A stretch of 64,000 nucleotides of DNA from CAXBCP01 sp963974055 (lineage in GTDB: Bacteria; Pseudomonadota; Alphaproteobacteria; MPNO01; UBA830): assembly GCA_963974055.1 (NCBI GenBank), contig CAXBCP010000021.1, positions 1-64,000 on the forward strand, given 5' to 3'. Below, in pieces: positions 48,753 to 58,076 of this stretch (positions are counted from its first letter, which is position 1; every line of letters begins with the position of its first letter). The position numbers and the translations under genes are program-made. The notes under the pieces were generated by a model. It was given only the letters and a program-made list of their open reading frames with translations, did not search any database and was not told the origin of the DNA.

Positions 48753-51554
48753 TCAGACCCGGCCGTGGCAATGCTTGAATTTCTTGCCGGTGCCGCAGGG
48801 GCAGGTCGCGTTGCGCGGCACTTTTCCCCAGGTTTCGGGGTCCTGCGGATCTACCCAGCGGCCGAGTGACTGGTTCAGCTCCCAGCCGGGCGGCGCGTCC
48901 GCCGGGTCGGTCCCGGCCCTCAGAGCGGTTGCGCCCTGCGGCTGCATAACGGCTGCCGGATGCATTCCCTGGCCGCCGCCGCCCGCATTGGCGTCTGCGA
49001 AGGCGGGATCGACGCGGGTTTCATGCATTTCCTGTTCGGCCTGTTCCATCGCCGCCAGTTCTTCGGCGTCTATGGACAGTTCGAGATGGCACATTACGGA
49101 CGTGACGGTTTCGCGCAGCGAATTGAGCATTTCCTCGAACATGTCGAAGGCTTCGCGCTTGTATTCGTTGAGCGGGTCCTTCTGGCCATAGGCGCGCAGC
49201 CCGATCCCCTGGCGCAGGTGATCGAGCGCCAGCAGGTGTTCTTTCCACGACTGGTCGAGCAATTGCAGCAACAGGCTCTTTTCCGCCATGCGCATCAGCT
49301 CGGCGCCGTAATTCGCGGTTTTGGCCGCCATTTTCCGCGCCGCTTCCTTCATCAGCCGGTCGCGGATTTCCTCCTCCGCGATGCCTTCCTCCGATGCCCA
49401 TTCCTTGATCGGCAGGTCGAGGTCGAGCAGGCGGACCGCTTCTTCGTGAAGCGCGTCCGTGTCCCACTGTTCGGCATAGGCCTTTTCCGGGATGCAGCGG
49501 GAAACGACATCGTCGATGGCCTGTTCGCGCATTTCGACAACCGTTTCCGAAACGTCCTCGGCGGTCATCAGCTCCTTGCGCTGTTCGTAGATGACCTTGC
49601 GCTGGTCGTTCATCACGTCGTCGAATTTCAGCAGGTTCTTGCGGATTTCGTAATTGCGCTCTTCGACTTTTTTCTGCGCCTTCTCCAGCGCCTTGTTGAT
49701 CCACGGATGGATGATCGCTTCGCCTTCTTCGAGGCCGAGCTTGCGCAGCATGGTGTCGATGCGCTCCGACCCGAAGATGCGCATCAGGTCGTCTTCCAGC
49801 GACAGGTAGAACTTCGACCGCCCCGGATCGCCCTGGCGTCCGGACCGGCCGCGCAGCTGGTTGTCGATGCGCCGTGCTTCGTGGCGTTCGGTGCCCATGA
49901 CATACAACCCGCCCGCTTCCATCACGATCTTCTTCGCAGCGGCGGCGTCGGATTCGATCTTGGCCGTCAGTTCCGCGCGCGCGGCTTCGCGCTGCGCTTC
50001 CGGCAGGGCGGCGACCTGTTGTTCGATCTGCATGTCCACATTGCCGCCGAGCTGAATGTCGGTGCCGCGGCCGGCCATGTTGGTGGCGATCGTCACCGCG
50101 CCGGGCTGGCCGGCCTGGGCGATGATAAACGCTTCCTGTTCGTGGAACCGGGCGTTGAGCACGTGGTGCTGGATATTGTTTTTCTTCAGGAGCTCCGACA
50201 GCAGTTCCGATTTTTCGATCGACACCGTGCCCACCAGGACCGGCTGGTTCTTGGCCTGGGCCTCGCGGATGTCTTCCATGATCGCGTTGAACTTTTCTTC
50301 GGCCGTACGATAGACCTCGTCGTCCTCGTCGATGCGGACCTGGTCGACATTCGTCGGGATTTCGACGACTTCAAGGCCATAGATTTCCGCGAACTCGCCG
50401 GCTTCCGTCATCGCCGTGCCGGTCATGCCGGCAAGCTTCGGATAAAGCCGGAAATAGTTCTGGAACGTGATCGAGGCGAGGGTCTGGTTCTCGTTCTGGA
50501 CGGTGACGCCTTCCTTTGCTTCCAGCGCCTGGTGCAGACCTTCGGAAAACCGCCGTCCTTCCATCATGCGACCGGTGAATTCGTCGATGATGATGATCTG
50601 GTCATCCTTGACGATGTAATCGGTGTCGCGCTGGAACAGGGTATGGGCGCGCAGCGCCTGCTGTACGTGGTGCACCAGCGACACGTTGGTGATGTCGTAA
50701 AGCGTGGCATCGCCGAGCAGGCCCATCTCGCCGAGGATGCGTTCGACGTTCTCGGTGCCGGTTTCGGTAAGCGTGACCGCGCGCTGTTTTTCGTCTTTTT
50801 CGAAGTCTTCGGCGCCCAGTTGCGGAATGACCTTGTCGATGGCCGCATATGTATCGGCGGCGTCCTCCGCCGGACCGGAAATGATCAGCGGCGTGCGCGC
50901 CTCGTCGATGAAGATGTTATCGACCTCGTCGACGATCGCGTAATGGAACTCGCGCTGGACCATCTCGTCGATGCGGAAATTCATATTGTCGCGCAGATAG
51001 TCGAAACCGTATTCGTTATTCGTACCGTAGGTGATGTCGCAGGCATAGGCGCGCTGGCGTTCGGCATTGTCGAGCCCGTGTTCGATGCAGCCGACGGTCA
51101 TGCCGAGAAATTCGTAGACCACGCCCATCCATGCCGCGTCGCGCGAGGCGAGGTAATCGTTGACCGTCACAACGTGAACGCCCTTGCCGGTGATCGCGTT
51201 CAGATAGACCGGCAGCGTGGACACCAGCGTCTTACCTTCGCCGGTGCGCATCTCGGAGATCTTGCCCTGATGAAGCACCATGCCGCCGAGAAGCTGCACA
51301 TCGTAGTGCCGCTGGCCGAGGGTGCGCTTCGCGGCTTCCCTGACCGTGGCGAAGGCTTCGACCATCATGTCGTCCAGCGATTCGCCGTCTGCGTAGCGCT
51401 TGCGGAATTCTTCGGTGCGCGCCTTTAACTGATCGTCCGTCAGCTTCTCGAACTCAGGCTCGATCGCATTGATCTCTGCGACCAGGGCCTGGAGCCGCTT
51501 TACCTCACGATCATTGGCGCTGCCAAAAATACGCTGCGCAATCGATTGTAACAT
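48753..51554 (-). CDS. secA: Preprotein translocase ATPase SecA
   Basis: A 933-residue motor that drives preproteins through SecYEG. Walker A is MRTGEGKTLVSTLP (about residues 102-115), followed by VNDYLASRDAAWMG and Walker B (VDEVDNIFIDEARTPLIISG). The preprotein cross-linking and helical scaffold domains are intact (GRSGRQGDPGRSKFYLSLED, LDQSWKEHLLALDHLRQGIG). The C-terminal SEC-C zinc motif is CPCGTGKKFKHCH. It is longer than the E. coli enzyme through linker growth. It is divergent from the PpiC-type gene and convergent with accA. Confidence 0.98.
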   Translation of the reverse strand: MLQSIAQRIFGSANDREVKRLQALVAEINAIEPEFEKLTDDQLKARTEEFRKRYADGESLDDMMVEAFATVREAAKRTLGQRHYDVQLLGGMVLHQGKISEMRTGEGKTLVSTLPVYLNAITGKGVHVVTVNDYLASRDAAWMGVVYEFLGMTVGCIEHGLDNAERQRAYACDITYGTNNEYGFDYLRDNMNFRIDEMVQREFHYAIVDEVDNIFIDEARTPLIISGPAEDAADTYAAIDKVIPQLGAEDFEKDEKQRAVTLTETGTENVERILGEMGLLGDATLYDITNVSLVHHVQQALRAHTLFQRDTDYIVKDDQIIIIDEFTGRMMEGRRFSEGLHQALEAKEGVTVQNENQTLASITFQNYFRLYPKLAGMTGTAMTEAGEFAEIYGLEVVEIPTNVDQVRIDEDDEVYRTAEEKFNAIMEDIREAQAKNQPVLVGTVSIEKSELLSELLKKNNIQHHVLNARFHEQEAFIIAQAGQPGAVTIATNMAGRGTDIQLGGNVDMQIEQQVAALPEAQREAARAELTAKIESDAAAAKKIVMEAGGLYVMGTERHEARRIDNQLRGRSGRQGDPGRSKFYLSLEDDLMRIFGSERIDTMLRKLGLEEGEAIIHPWINKALEKAQKKVEERNYEIRKNLLKFDDVMNDQRKVIYEQRKELMTAEDVSETVVEMREQAIDDVVSRCIPEKAYAEQWDTDALHEEAVRLLDLDLPIKEWASEEGIAEEEIRDRLMKEAARKMAAKTANYGAELMRMAEKSLLLQLLDQSWKEHLLALDHLRQGIGLRAYGQKDPLNEYKREAFDMFEEMLNSLRETVTSVMCHLELSIDAEELAAMEQAEQEMHETRVDPAFADANAGGGGQGMHPAAVMQPQGATALRAGTDPADAPPGWELNQSLGRWVDPQDPETWGKVPRNATCPCGTGKKFKHCHGRV

Positions 51555-51831
51555 TACGAATCCTTAGTCTGAAAAACCCGGCCACTATACCCGCCGGGTT
51601 TCCTGTCAAGTTTGGGGACGATCCGGGCGGACAATATCATATATGGGAATTGCCGCACACATATGCAGCATCTCGGTTCGAGTCAATCTAAACGGTCTCG
51701 GGCGGGCTGGATTCCGGTAAAAAACGCGTTATTTCCAATTCGTTACTGCGAATTGGCGACGATCCGGGGTATCATGGCGGAAATATGAGCGGCACATCGT
51801 GTGCCTTTCCAACGGCACTACTAAGGAAGAT

Positions 51832-52716
51832 ATGATGAAAATTTCGAGCTGCGCGGCCCTGTTTGCCGCGACGATCCTCTTCGGCCTGCCGGCGGCGGCC
51901 CAGACCGCAGGCCCGGCAGCAGACAGCCAGCCGGCGACCGACCCCGTGGTCGCGACCGTCAACGGCGAAAAAATCATGCGGTCCGATATCGATGTCGCCA
52001 GGGGGCAGTTGCCCGAACAGTATCGCAGCCTGCCGATGGACAAGATTTACCAGCCGCTCCTCAATCAGCTTATTCGCACCAAGATCCTGTCCGCCGAGGC
52101 CCGGGCCGACAAGCTGCACGAAACCGACGACCACAAGCAACGTATCGCGCTGCTTCAGGACCGCCTGCTCGAAGAGGCCTTGCTTGAAAAGATGATCGGC
52201 GAAAAAATCACCGAAGAGGTTCTGCGCGCCCGGTACGACGAGACCGTGGGCAATTTCCCGACGGTCGAAGAGGTCCGGGCACGGCATATCCTGGTCAAGA
52301 CCGAGGCCGAAGCGGACGCCATCATCAAGGATCTCGAGGGCGGCGCCGATTTCGCCAAGATCGCGTCGGAAAAATCGATCGGCCCTTCCAAGGCCCAGGG
52401 CGGCGATCTCAATTATTTCGGGCGGGGACAGATGGTCCCGCCGTTCGAAGAGGCGGCCTTCGCGCTGGCCAAGGGCGACTTCACCAAAAAGGCCGTAAAA
52501 TCCCCCTTCGGCTGGCATGTGATCAAGGTCGAGGACAAGCGCCAGTCCGCGCCGCCGAGCTTCGAGGAAAGCCGCGCCAAGATCGGACAGGAAATGTCGC
52601 AGAAATTCGCGACCGACCTGGTGAAGGACCTGATGGAAAAGGCAAAGATCGAGCGTTTCGAAGCCGACGGGTCTGCGCCCCGGCTGCGCCGCATCGAACC
52701 GGCGCCCGGCCGGTAG
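51832..52716 (+). CDS. Periplasmic PpiC-type peptidyl-prolyl isomerase
   Basis: A 294-residue exported foldase. The signal peptide is about residues 2-22 (KISSCAALFAATILFGLP, cleavage AAA-QT). SurA-like N-terminal helices follow (VVATVNGEKIMRSDIDVARG...). The rotamase domain is about residues 140-245 (VRARHILVKTEAEADAIIKD, FAKIASEKSIGPSKAQGGDL, PFGWHVIKVED). AAGGAAG precedes two adjacent Met codons at 51832 and 51835; either could be used, and 51835 has the better spacing. Its role is outer-membrane protein folding. It sits in the common secA / ppiC / argJ / mutT order. Confidence 0.93.
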   Translation: MMKISSCAALFAATILFGLPAAAQTAGPAADSQPATDPVVATVNGEKIMRSDIDVARGQLPEQYRSLPMDKIYQPLLNQLIRTKILSAEARADKLHETDDHKQRIALLQDRLLEEALLEKMIGEKITEEVLRARYDETVGNFPTVEEVRARHILVKTEAEADAIIKDLEGGADFAKIASEKSIGPSKAQGGDLNYFGRGQMVPPFEEAAFALAKGDFTKKAVKSPFGWHVIKVEDKRQSAPPSFEESRAKIGQEMSQKFATDLVKDLMEKAKIERFEADGSAPRLRRIEPAPGR

Positions 52717-52748
52717 TCTTCTCATTCAGGGACGTTGCCCCCATTCGC

Positions 52749-52781
52749 CCCGTCATCCCGGAATACGTCGGGGGTGACGGG
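52749..52781. repeat. Intergenic palindromic stem-loop
   Basis: CCCGTCATCCC (52749-52759) pairs with GGGGTGACGGG (52771-52781) with one mismatch and an 11-base loop. There is no T-tract. It lies between the ppiC and argJ genes. Stem-loops built on CGTCATCCC/GGGTGACG occur as small dispersed repeats in several alphaproteobacteria, so this may be one copy of such a family; only one is seen here. Confidence 0.4.
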
Positions 52782-52869
52782 CCGAGGGACGGGGTAGGGA
52801 GTGTTTCCGCGCTTCCCGTAAATGCGCTAGACTCAAGGCCTGCGCTCACCACCGGAATACAATCTGAAG

Positions 52870-54099
52870 ATGGCAAAAATATCTCCTCTGGCGCCGAAGG
52901 GCTTTCCTGAAATCCCGCCGATTGCCGGCGTCTCGCTGGCCTCCGGGTCCTGCGGGCTGCGGTATCAGGGCCGCCGGGACGTTCTGCTGGCCGCGCTCGA
53001 CAAGGGAACGCAGGTTGCCGGTGTGTTCACCACATCGAAGACGGCCGCCGCGCCCGTGCACTGGTGCGCCAAGGCCGCCAAGGCGGGACGTGCCCGGGCG
53101 CTGATCGTGAATGCCGGGAATGCGAATGCGTTTACCGGGCTCGCCGGCGAAAAATCGGTGCAGCGCACGGTCGCCAAGGTCGCGTCGGTTCTCGACTGCC
53201 CGAAATCCCAGGTCTTCGTTGCGTCGACGGGCGTTATCGGCGAAACCCTGCCGGACGACCGAATCCGCAACGCGCTGGCCGGGCTGAAAAAGGCGCTGCG
53301 GCCGGATGACTGGCCGGGAGCGGCCTCCGCCATCATGACCACGGACACCTTCGCCAAGGGGGCGTGGCGGCGGGTGAAAATCGGCGAGACCGAGGTTACG
53401 ATCGGCGGTATCGCCAAGGGGTCGGGCATGATCGCGCCCGATATGGCGACCATGCTGTCCTTTATATTCACCGACGCGAAAATTCCCGCGCCGGTGCTGC
53501 AGACGCTCCTGCGCCGCGGCGCAGACCGGTCGTTCAATTCGATCACCGTCGACGGCGACACATCGACCAGCGATACCACCCTGCTGTTTGCGACCGGAGC
53601 GGCGAAACATGCCAAAATTTCCGCGCCCGGCGACGCCAAATTGCGGGCCTTCCGTGAGGCGCTCGAGGAGGTCATGACGGATCTCGCCCACCAGATCGTT
53701 CGCGACGGCGAAGGGGCGACCAAGTTCGTCACCGTCACGGTGTCGGGGGCCAAATCCGCGAAGGCAGCCCGAAAAATCGGCCTGACCATCGCGAATTCGC
53801 CGCTGGTGAAAACGGCCATCGCCGGCGAAGACGCAAACTGGGGCCGCATCGTGATGGCGGTCGGCAAGTCCGGCGAGGCCGCCGACCGCGACCGGCTGAA
53901 AATCAGCATCGGGGGCGTTGCCGTCGCAGACAAGGGCATGGTGGTGCCCGGCTATGACGAAGCGCCCGTGGCAAAGCACATGAAGGGGCAGGAAATCGAT
54001 ATCGATGTCGATCTCAATATCGGCACCGGTGCGGCGACGGTATGGACCTGCGACCTGACCCACGGATACATAACGATCAACGCCGATTACCGGTCCTGA
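52870..54099 (+). CDS. argJ: Bifunctional ornithine acetyltransferase / N-acetylglutamate synthase
   Basis: A 409-residue enzyme of arginine synthesis that recycles the acetyl group from acetylornithine to glutamate. It is made as a precursor that cuts itself before Thr194 in KGSGMIAPDMATMLSF. The alpha part includes ASTGVIGETLPDDRI. The beta part includes TVDGDTSTSDTTLLFATG and the C-terminal TCDLTHGYITINADYRS. All active-site segments are intact. It is followed after eight bases by mutT. Confidence 0.97.
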   Translation: MAKISPLAPKGFPEIPPIAGVSLASGSCGLRYQGRRDVLLAALDKGTQVAGVFTTSKTAAAPVHWCAKAAKAGRARALIVNAGNANAFTGLAGEKSVQRTVAKVASVLDCPKSQVFVASTGVIGETLPDDRIRNALAGLKKALRPDDWPGAASAIMTTDTFAKGAWRRVKIGETEVTIGGIAKGSGMIAPDMATMLSFIFTDAKIPAPVLQTLLRRGADRSFNSITVDGDTSTSDTTLLFATGAAKHAKISAPGDAKLRAFREALEEVMTDLAHQIVRDGEGATKFVTVTVSGAKSAKAARKIGLTIANSPLVKTAIAGEDANWGRIVMAVGKSGEAADRDRLKISIGGVAVADKGMVVPGYDEAPVAKHMKGQEIDIDVDLNIGTGAATVWTCDLTHGYITINADYRS

Positions 54100-54107
54100 A
54101 ACCGGTC

Positions 54108-54527
54108 GTGACTGTGGATTCTTCCGGTCTGCCGATAATCCTGGTTGCTGCCGTCGCCCTGTTCGATGCCGACGGCCGGGTGCTGATCGCCCAACGGCCC
54201 GAGGGCAAGTCGATGGCGGGCCTGTGGGAATTCCCCGGCGGCAAGGTCGAAGAGGGCGAGACGCCGGAACGGGCCCTGATCCGGGAATTGCAGGAAGAAC
54301 TCGCCGTCGATACGGTCGAAAGCTGTCTTGCGCCGTTCACCTTCGCGTCCCATGCCTATGACGACTTTCACCTGCTGATGCCGCTTTTCGTCTGCCGGAA
54401 ATGGACCGGCAAGCTGACGCCGATGGAAGGCCAGGCCATCAAATGGGTGATGCCGGCGCGGCTGCGCGACTATCCCATGCCGCCTGCCGACAAGCCGCTG
54501 ATCGCGATGCTGCGGGACTACCTGTAA
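54108..54527 (+). CDS. mutT: 8-oxo-dGTP diphosphatase (Nudix hydrolase)
   Basis: A 139-residue Nudix enzyme that removes oxidised dGTP from the nucleotide pool. The Nudix box is GGKVEEGETPERALIRELQE followed by EL, a full match to GX5EX7REUXEEXGU apart from the last Gly. Other marks are VLIAQRPEGKSMAGLWEFPG and a C-terminal Trp (IKWVMPARLRDYPMPPAD), all typical of MutT. The start is a GTG at 54108, eight bases after argJ; a second GTG at 54114 is possible. It probably belongs to the argJ transcript. Confidence 0.94.
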   Translation: MTVDSSGLPIILVAAVALFDADGRVLIAQRPEGKSMAGLWEFPGGKVEEGETPERALIRELQEELAVDTVESCLAPFTFASHAYDDFHLLMPLFVCRKWTGKLTPMEGQAIKWVMPARLRDYPMPPADKPLIAMLRDYL

Positions 54528-54592
54528 AACGGGGTTCCGGGGTGCGATTTTGTCAGGTGTATTTGTCCGGCGCGCGTGCTACGCGATAGTCG

Positions 54593-55846
54593 ATGTCTTC
54601 CGATTCTTCATCCTTCAGGTCGATCGTCCGCGCCAACCCGCGCGGCTGGCTGATCGTCGTCTTCATATTCGCGGCGCTGAGCATGGTGTTTTCCGCGCGC
54701 TCGGCGCTCGGGCTGATCATGCCGACCTGGGAACAGGACCTCGGCTGGGCGCGGACGTTTATTTCGAGCGGCGGCTCTATCGTCCTCGTCTTCATGACGC
54801 TGATTTCGCCTCTCGCCGGCAACCTTCTGGACAAGATCGGCCCGCGGCCGGTGGTCAGCGCGGCGTTGCTCTGCGTCGGTGCCTCCCTGGCGGCAACGTC
54901 GGTCATGACCGAACAATGGCAGTTCATCGTGCTGTTCTGCATCGTCGGCGGCCTCGGCTACGGCTCTCTCGCGGCGCCGCAGGCATCGGCGACAATCGCC
55001 CAGATATTCGACGAGCACCGGGGCCTGGCGACCGGAATCGCGACATCCGGTGCGTCCGGCGGGTTGCTGATTATACTTCCCCTGCTGGCGGCGCTCATCG
55101 GCTGGATCGGCTGGCGCGCCAGTTTTGCCGGTTTCGGTTTTCTGATCATGGCCATGGCGCCGATCGCCTGGTTCCTGATTACGCCGGCGAACCGCGACGC
55201 AGGTGCCAACGGCGGCGCCGGGGCTGCGCCGCTTGCCGCACGACTAAAGCTGATCTTCAGAAATTCGACCTTCTGGCTGCTGTTGATCGGATTTGTCATC
55301 TGCGGGTTCACGACCACCGGCGTGATCGAAGTGCATCTGATTCCCTACGCCATTTCCTGCGGTTTTCCCCGTTTTGAAAGCGCGACCGCCCTGGGTGTAT
55401 TGTCGGCCTTCAACATGGGCGGGATGATCCTGGCGGGTTTCCTGGCCGACAAGGTTCACCGTCCACTGCTGCTGGGCGGGATTTATTTTTTCCGCGGCCT
55501 GTCTTTCCTGCTCCTCATGAACATCACCGGCAATCCCGAAGTCCTGTTCCTGTTCGCGATCATGTTCGGCGTGTTCGATTATTCGACCATGCCGGTGCTG
55601 GCCAGCATCGTCGGCACCCATATCGGCGTCCGCATGATGGGGCTGACCCTGGGGCTTCTGTTCGCCGGCCATTCCGCAGGCGCGGCTGCAGGGGCGCTGA
55701 TGGGTGGATATTTCTTCGACAAATTCAACAGTTACGACTGGGTCTGGATCGCCTCCATCGCGCTCGCCCTGCTGGCGGCGGTTTTTTCCTGGATGATCCG
55801 CGAAACCCGCGATAGCGCGGGCGCAGCCACGCCGGTAACGGCCTGA
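54593..55846 (+). CDS. MFS transporter, tandem copy 1
   Basis: A 417-residue major facilitator with 12 predicted helices. The loop after helix 2 reads PLAGNLLDKIGPRPVVSAAL. The second half carries TGVIEVHLIPYAISCGFPRF, then FLADKVHRPLLLGGIYFFRG. It resembles oxalate/formate- or monocarboxylate-type carriers, but the substrate cannot be named. The next gene is a paralogue with the same motifs (IPYAISCGF, ADHVHRPRLL), starting four bases after this stop. The pair therefore arose by duplication and is co-transcribed. It sits between mutT and the methyltransferase gene, interrupting a conserved block. Confidence 0.88.
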   Translation: MSSDSSSFRSIVRANPRGWLIVVFIFAALSMVFSARSALGLIMPTWEQDLGWARTFISSGGSIVLVFMTLISPLAGNLLDKIGPRPVVSAALLCVGASLAATSVMTEQWQFIVLFCIVGGLGYGSLAAPQASATIAQIFDEHRGLATGIATSGASGGLLIILPLLAALIGWIGWRASFAGFGFLIMAMAPIAWFLITPANRDAGANGGAGAAPLAARLKLIFRNSTFWLLLIGFVICGFTTTGVIEVHLIPYAISCGFPRFESATALGVLSAFNMGGMILAGFLADKVHRPLLLGGIYFFRGLSFLLLMNITGNPEVLFLFAIMFGVFDYSTMPVLASIVGTHIGVRMMGLTLGLLFAGHSAGAAAGALMGGYFFDKFNSYDWVWIASIALALLAAVFSWMIRETRDSAGAATPVTA

Positions 55847-55850
55847 ACCT

Positions 55851-57098
55851 GTGGCCTCTATTGCCGAGACCAACCGGAACCGCGGCTGGATAGTCGTCGC
55901 GATCGGGTTCGTCGCCCTGGCATTTACGTTCGGCGCGCGGTCGTCGGTCAGCATGGTCCTGCCCCTGTGGCACGAAGAACTGGGCTGGACGGTGGCGCAG
56001 TCGTCGACAGGGGCGTCCATCGTGCTGCTGATGATGGCTTTGGGCTCGCCGGTCGCCGGCAACCTGATGGACCGGTTCGGGGCGCGGATCGTCATCGCCT
56101 GCGGCCTGCTGGCCCTTGGAATCGGGGTCGGTGCCACATCCTATGCCCATGCGCCGATGCACTATTACCTGCTGTTCGGCGGCGTCGCCGGAATCGGTTA
56201 TGCATCGGTGTCGATCCCCATGGTGACGGCGGCGGTGTCGGGCTATTTCGTGAAGTTCCGCGGGCTTGCCATCGGCATCGCGGTGTCGGGCGCCACGGGC
56301 GGACAACTGCCCGTCCTGTCGCTGCTCGGCTTCCTGATCGTCTCGCTCGGCTGGCGCAGTACCTATCAGGTTATGGGCGTGACGATGGCGGCGTTTGCAG
56401 TCCTCGTTCTGCTCCGGTTCAAGCCGCCGGTCGACGATCCGGACGATGCGTCCCAGGTCAGGTCGGCAGCGCCGGACGACACATTGGCGGAACGGTTGCG
56501 TTTTCTGTTCGCCAACCGGACGTTCCTGCTGCTGCTTGCGGCGTTTTCGCTCTGCGGGTTCACCACCGCCGGGGTGATCGACGTCTATTTCATCCCCTAT
56601 GCGATCTCCTGCGGGTTCACGCTGGTCGAAGGCTCCGCCGCCTATGGCGTGCACGGGCTCGGCAACCTGGCGGGGGTCATCCTGTTTTCGTGGATGGCGG
56701 ATCACGTCCACCGGCCGCGGCTGCTGGCCGGTATGTTTTTCCTGCGGGCCGTGACATTCGTGTTCCTGATGTCTATCGCCGCCGATATCAGCCTGATGTT
56801 CGTCTTCGCCGCGATATTCGGAATCCTGAATTTTTCGACGTTCCCCGTGATCGCCAATATTGTCGTTACCCATATCGGCGTCCGCATTATCGGCCTGACA
56901 TTGGGGCTGTTGTTCGGCGGGCATTCGCTGGGCGCGGCAATCGGCGTGGTGGCCGGCGGCTGGATATTCGACCTGACGTTGAAATACGACTGGATCTGGT
57001 GGGTGTCGGTGGCGCTTGCCGCCATGGCCGGGGTGTTCGCGATCCTGGTGAAGGAAACCCGGTCGCCGCCGCACAGGGCTGTGCCCGCGGCCGCCTGA
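55851..57098 (+). CDS. MFS transporter, tandem copy 2
   Basis: A 415-residue paralogue of the preceding transporter, starting with GTG at 55851. Shared marks are FGARSSVSMVLPLWHEELGW (compare SARSALGLIMPTWEQDLGW), SPVAGNLMDRFGARIV, IPYAISCGFTLVEG, THIGVRIIGLTLGLLFGGHS and the closing WISKRD-like motif replaced by VKETR. It ends six bases before the convergent methyltransferase gene. Divergence between the copies is large enough that they may have different substrates or work as a heteromer; neither is shown. Confidence 0.88.
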   Translation: MASIAETNRNRGWIVVAIGFVALAFTFGARSSVSMVLPLWHEELGWTVAQSSTGASIVLLMMALGSPVAGNLMDRFGARIVIACGLLALGIGVGATSYAHAPMHYYLLFGGVAGIGYASVSIPMVTAAVSGYFVKFRGLAIGIAVSGATGGQLPVLSLLGFLIVSLGWRSTYQVMGVTMAAFAVLVLLRFKPPVDDPDDASQVRSAAPDDTLAERLRFLFANRTFLLLLAAFSLCGFTTAGVIDVYFIPYAISCGFTLVEGSAAYGVHGLGNLAGVILFSWMADHVHRPRLLAGMFFLRAVTFVFLMSIAADISLMFVFAAIFGILNFSTFPVIANIVVTHIGVRIIGLTLGLLFGGHSLGAAIGVVAGGWIFDLTLKYDWIWWVSVALAAMAGVFAILVKETRSPPHRAVPAAA

Positions 57099-57104
57099 TC
57101 CGGT

Positions 57105-58019
57105 TTATTTGTCCGGCGCCGCTTTATCGCCCGCCGGCCGTTCTTCGGTGTCCAGCGCATCGGCCAGCCGGGTCGTGCCGCTGCCGGGGCGAAGCGGCTT
57201 TTGCTGCGCTTCATGCGGCGCCCAGCCGGTCATCCATATAATCTGGAACGTGGCCGGGATACGGCCGTCTGCGCCGGCATAGAGTTCGCTGTAGCGCGCG
57301 GCGGCGGCAAACAGCGTGTCGCGGCGCAGAAACCTGCGGCTGCGCGCGGCGACCGAATTGGCCTCGCCCATGCCGCGCAGATCGCGCATCAATGCGAACA
57401 TGTCTTCATAGGTCACCGTCAGGGTGTCCGTGTCGACGACCGGCAGGGCGAACCCGGCCCGTTGCAGCAGGGCACCGGCATCGGCGACATCGGCGACCGG
57501 CGACGTGTGGGGGCTGGTGCCGCCGGTGGTTTCGGCTTCCGCCTCCAGGAAGGCGCGGCGCAGTTCGACCAGCGTATCGCCGCCCAGGAATGCCGCGAGA
57601 AACAGGCCGTCGGGTTTCAGTGCCCGGCGGATCTGGACCAGCGCGCCGGGCAGATCGTTGACCCAGTGCAGCGACAGGGTCGATGCGATCAGGTCGAACG
57701 CGCTATCGGCAAAGGGCAGAAACTCCTCGTCCGCGACCACGCCGGGACCGGTATTCGCCCGGCGCAGCAGTTTTTCCGACAGGTCGGACGTGACCAGAAG
57801 CTCCGGCACCGGGTCCAGCTGCGTGGTGCCGTGCCCGCCGCCGAGGTCGAGCGCGACGGCGAAATCGCGCTTTATGTCTTTCAGCCGGTCGGCCAGCTGG
57901 CCGGCGATCTCGCGGTGCAGAAAATCATGCGCGTCCAGGCTTGCCGCCGCGCGATCGCGCCGCCGCCGCACCGTATGGCGGTCGAAAAGGGCAATATCGT
58001 TTTGAATCTCCGGGGGCAT
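57105..58019 (-). CDS. SAM-dependent methyltransferase of the NDUFAF5/BioC-like group
   Basis: A 304-residue Rossmann-fold methyltransferase. Motif I is ALDLGGGHGTTQLDP, the acidic end of strand 2 is VTSDLSEKLLRRA, and ASTLSLHWVNDLPGALVQIR and RALKPDGLFLAAFLGGDTL follow. The N-terminal IALFDRHTVRRRRDRAA and the C-terminal TFQIIWMTGWAPHEAQQKPL are hallmarks of the alphaproteobacterial relatives of mitochondrial NDUFAF5, a complex I assembly factor. A role in complex I arginine hydroxylation is inferred from that relationship. The start at 58019 begins MPPEIQNDIALF. It is divergent from comF. Confidence 0.88.
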   Translation of the reverse strand: MPPEIQNDIALFDRHTVRRRRDRAAASLDAHDFLHREIAGQLADRLKDIKRDFAVALDLGGGHGTTQLDPVPELLVTSDLSEKLLRRANTGPGVVADEEFLPFADSAFDLIASTLSLHWVNDLPGALVQIRRALKPDGLFLAAFLGGDTLVELRRAFLEAEAETTGGTSPHTSPVADVADAGALLQRAGFALPVVDTDTLTVTYEDMFALMRDLRGMGEANSVAARSRRFLRRDTLFAAAARYSELYAGADGRIPATFQIIWMTGWAPHEAQQKPLRPGSGTTRLADALDTEERPAGDKAAPDK

Positions 58020-58076
58020 GGCGGGAACATAGGCCGCTTTGTTTCGGGCTGTCACCCCGCATGCTAGATTGAACGC

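Noticed and set aside
48960..51428. An 822-codon open frame opposite secA.
   Set aside because: The secA frame on the other strand is complete with all motifs. The antisense translation matches nothing.
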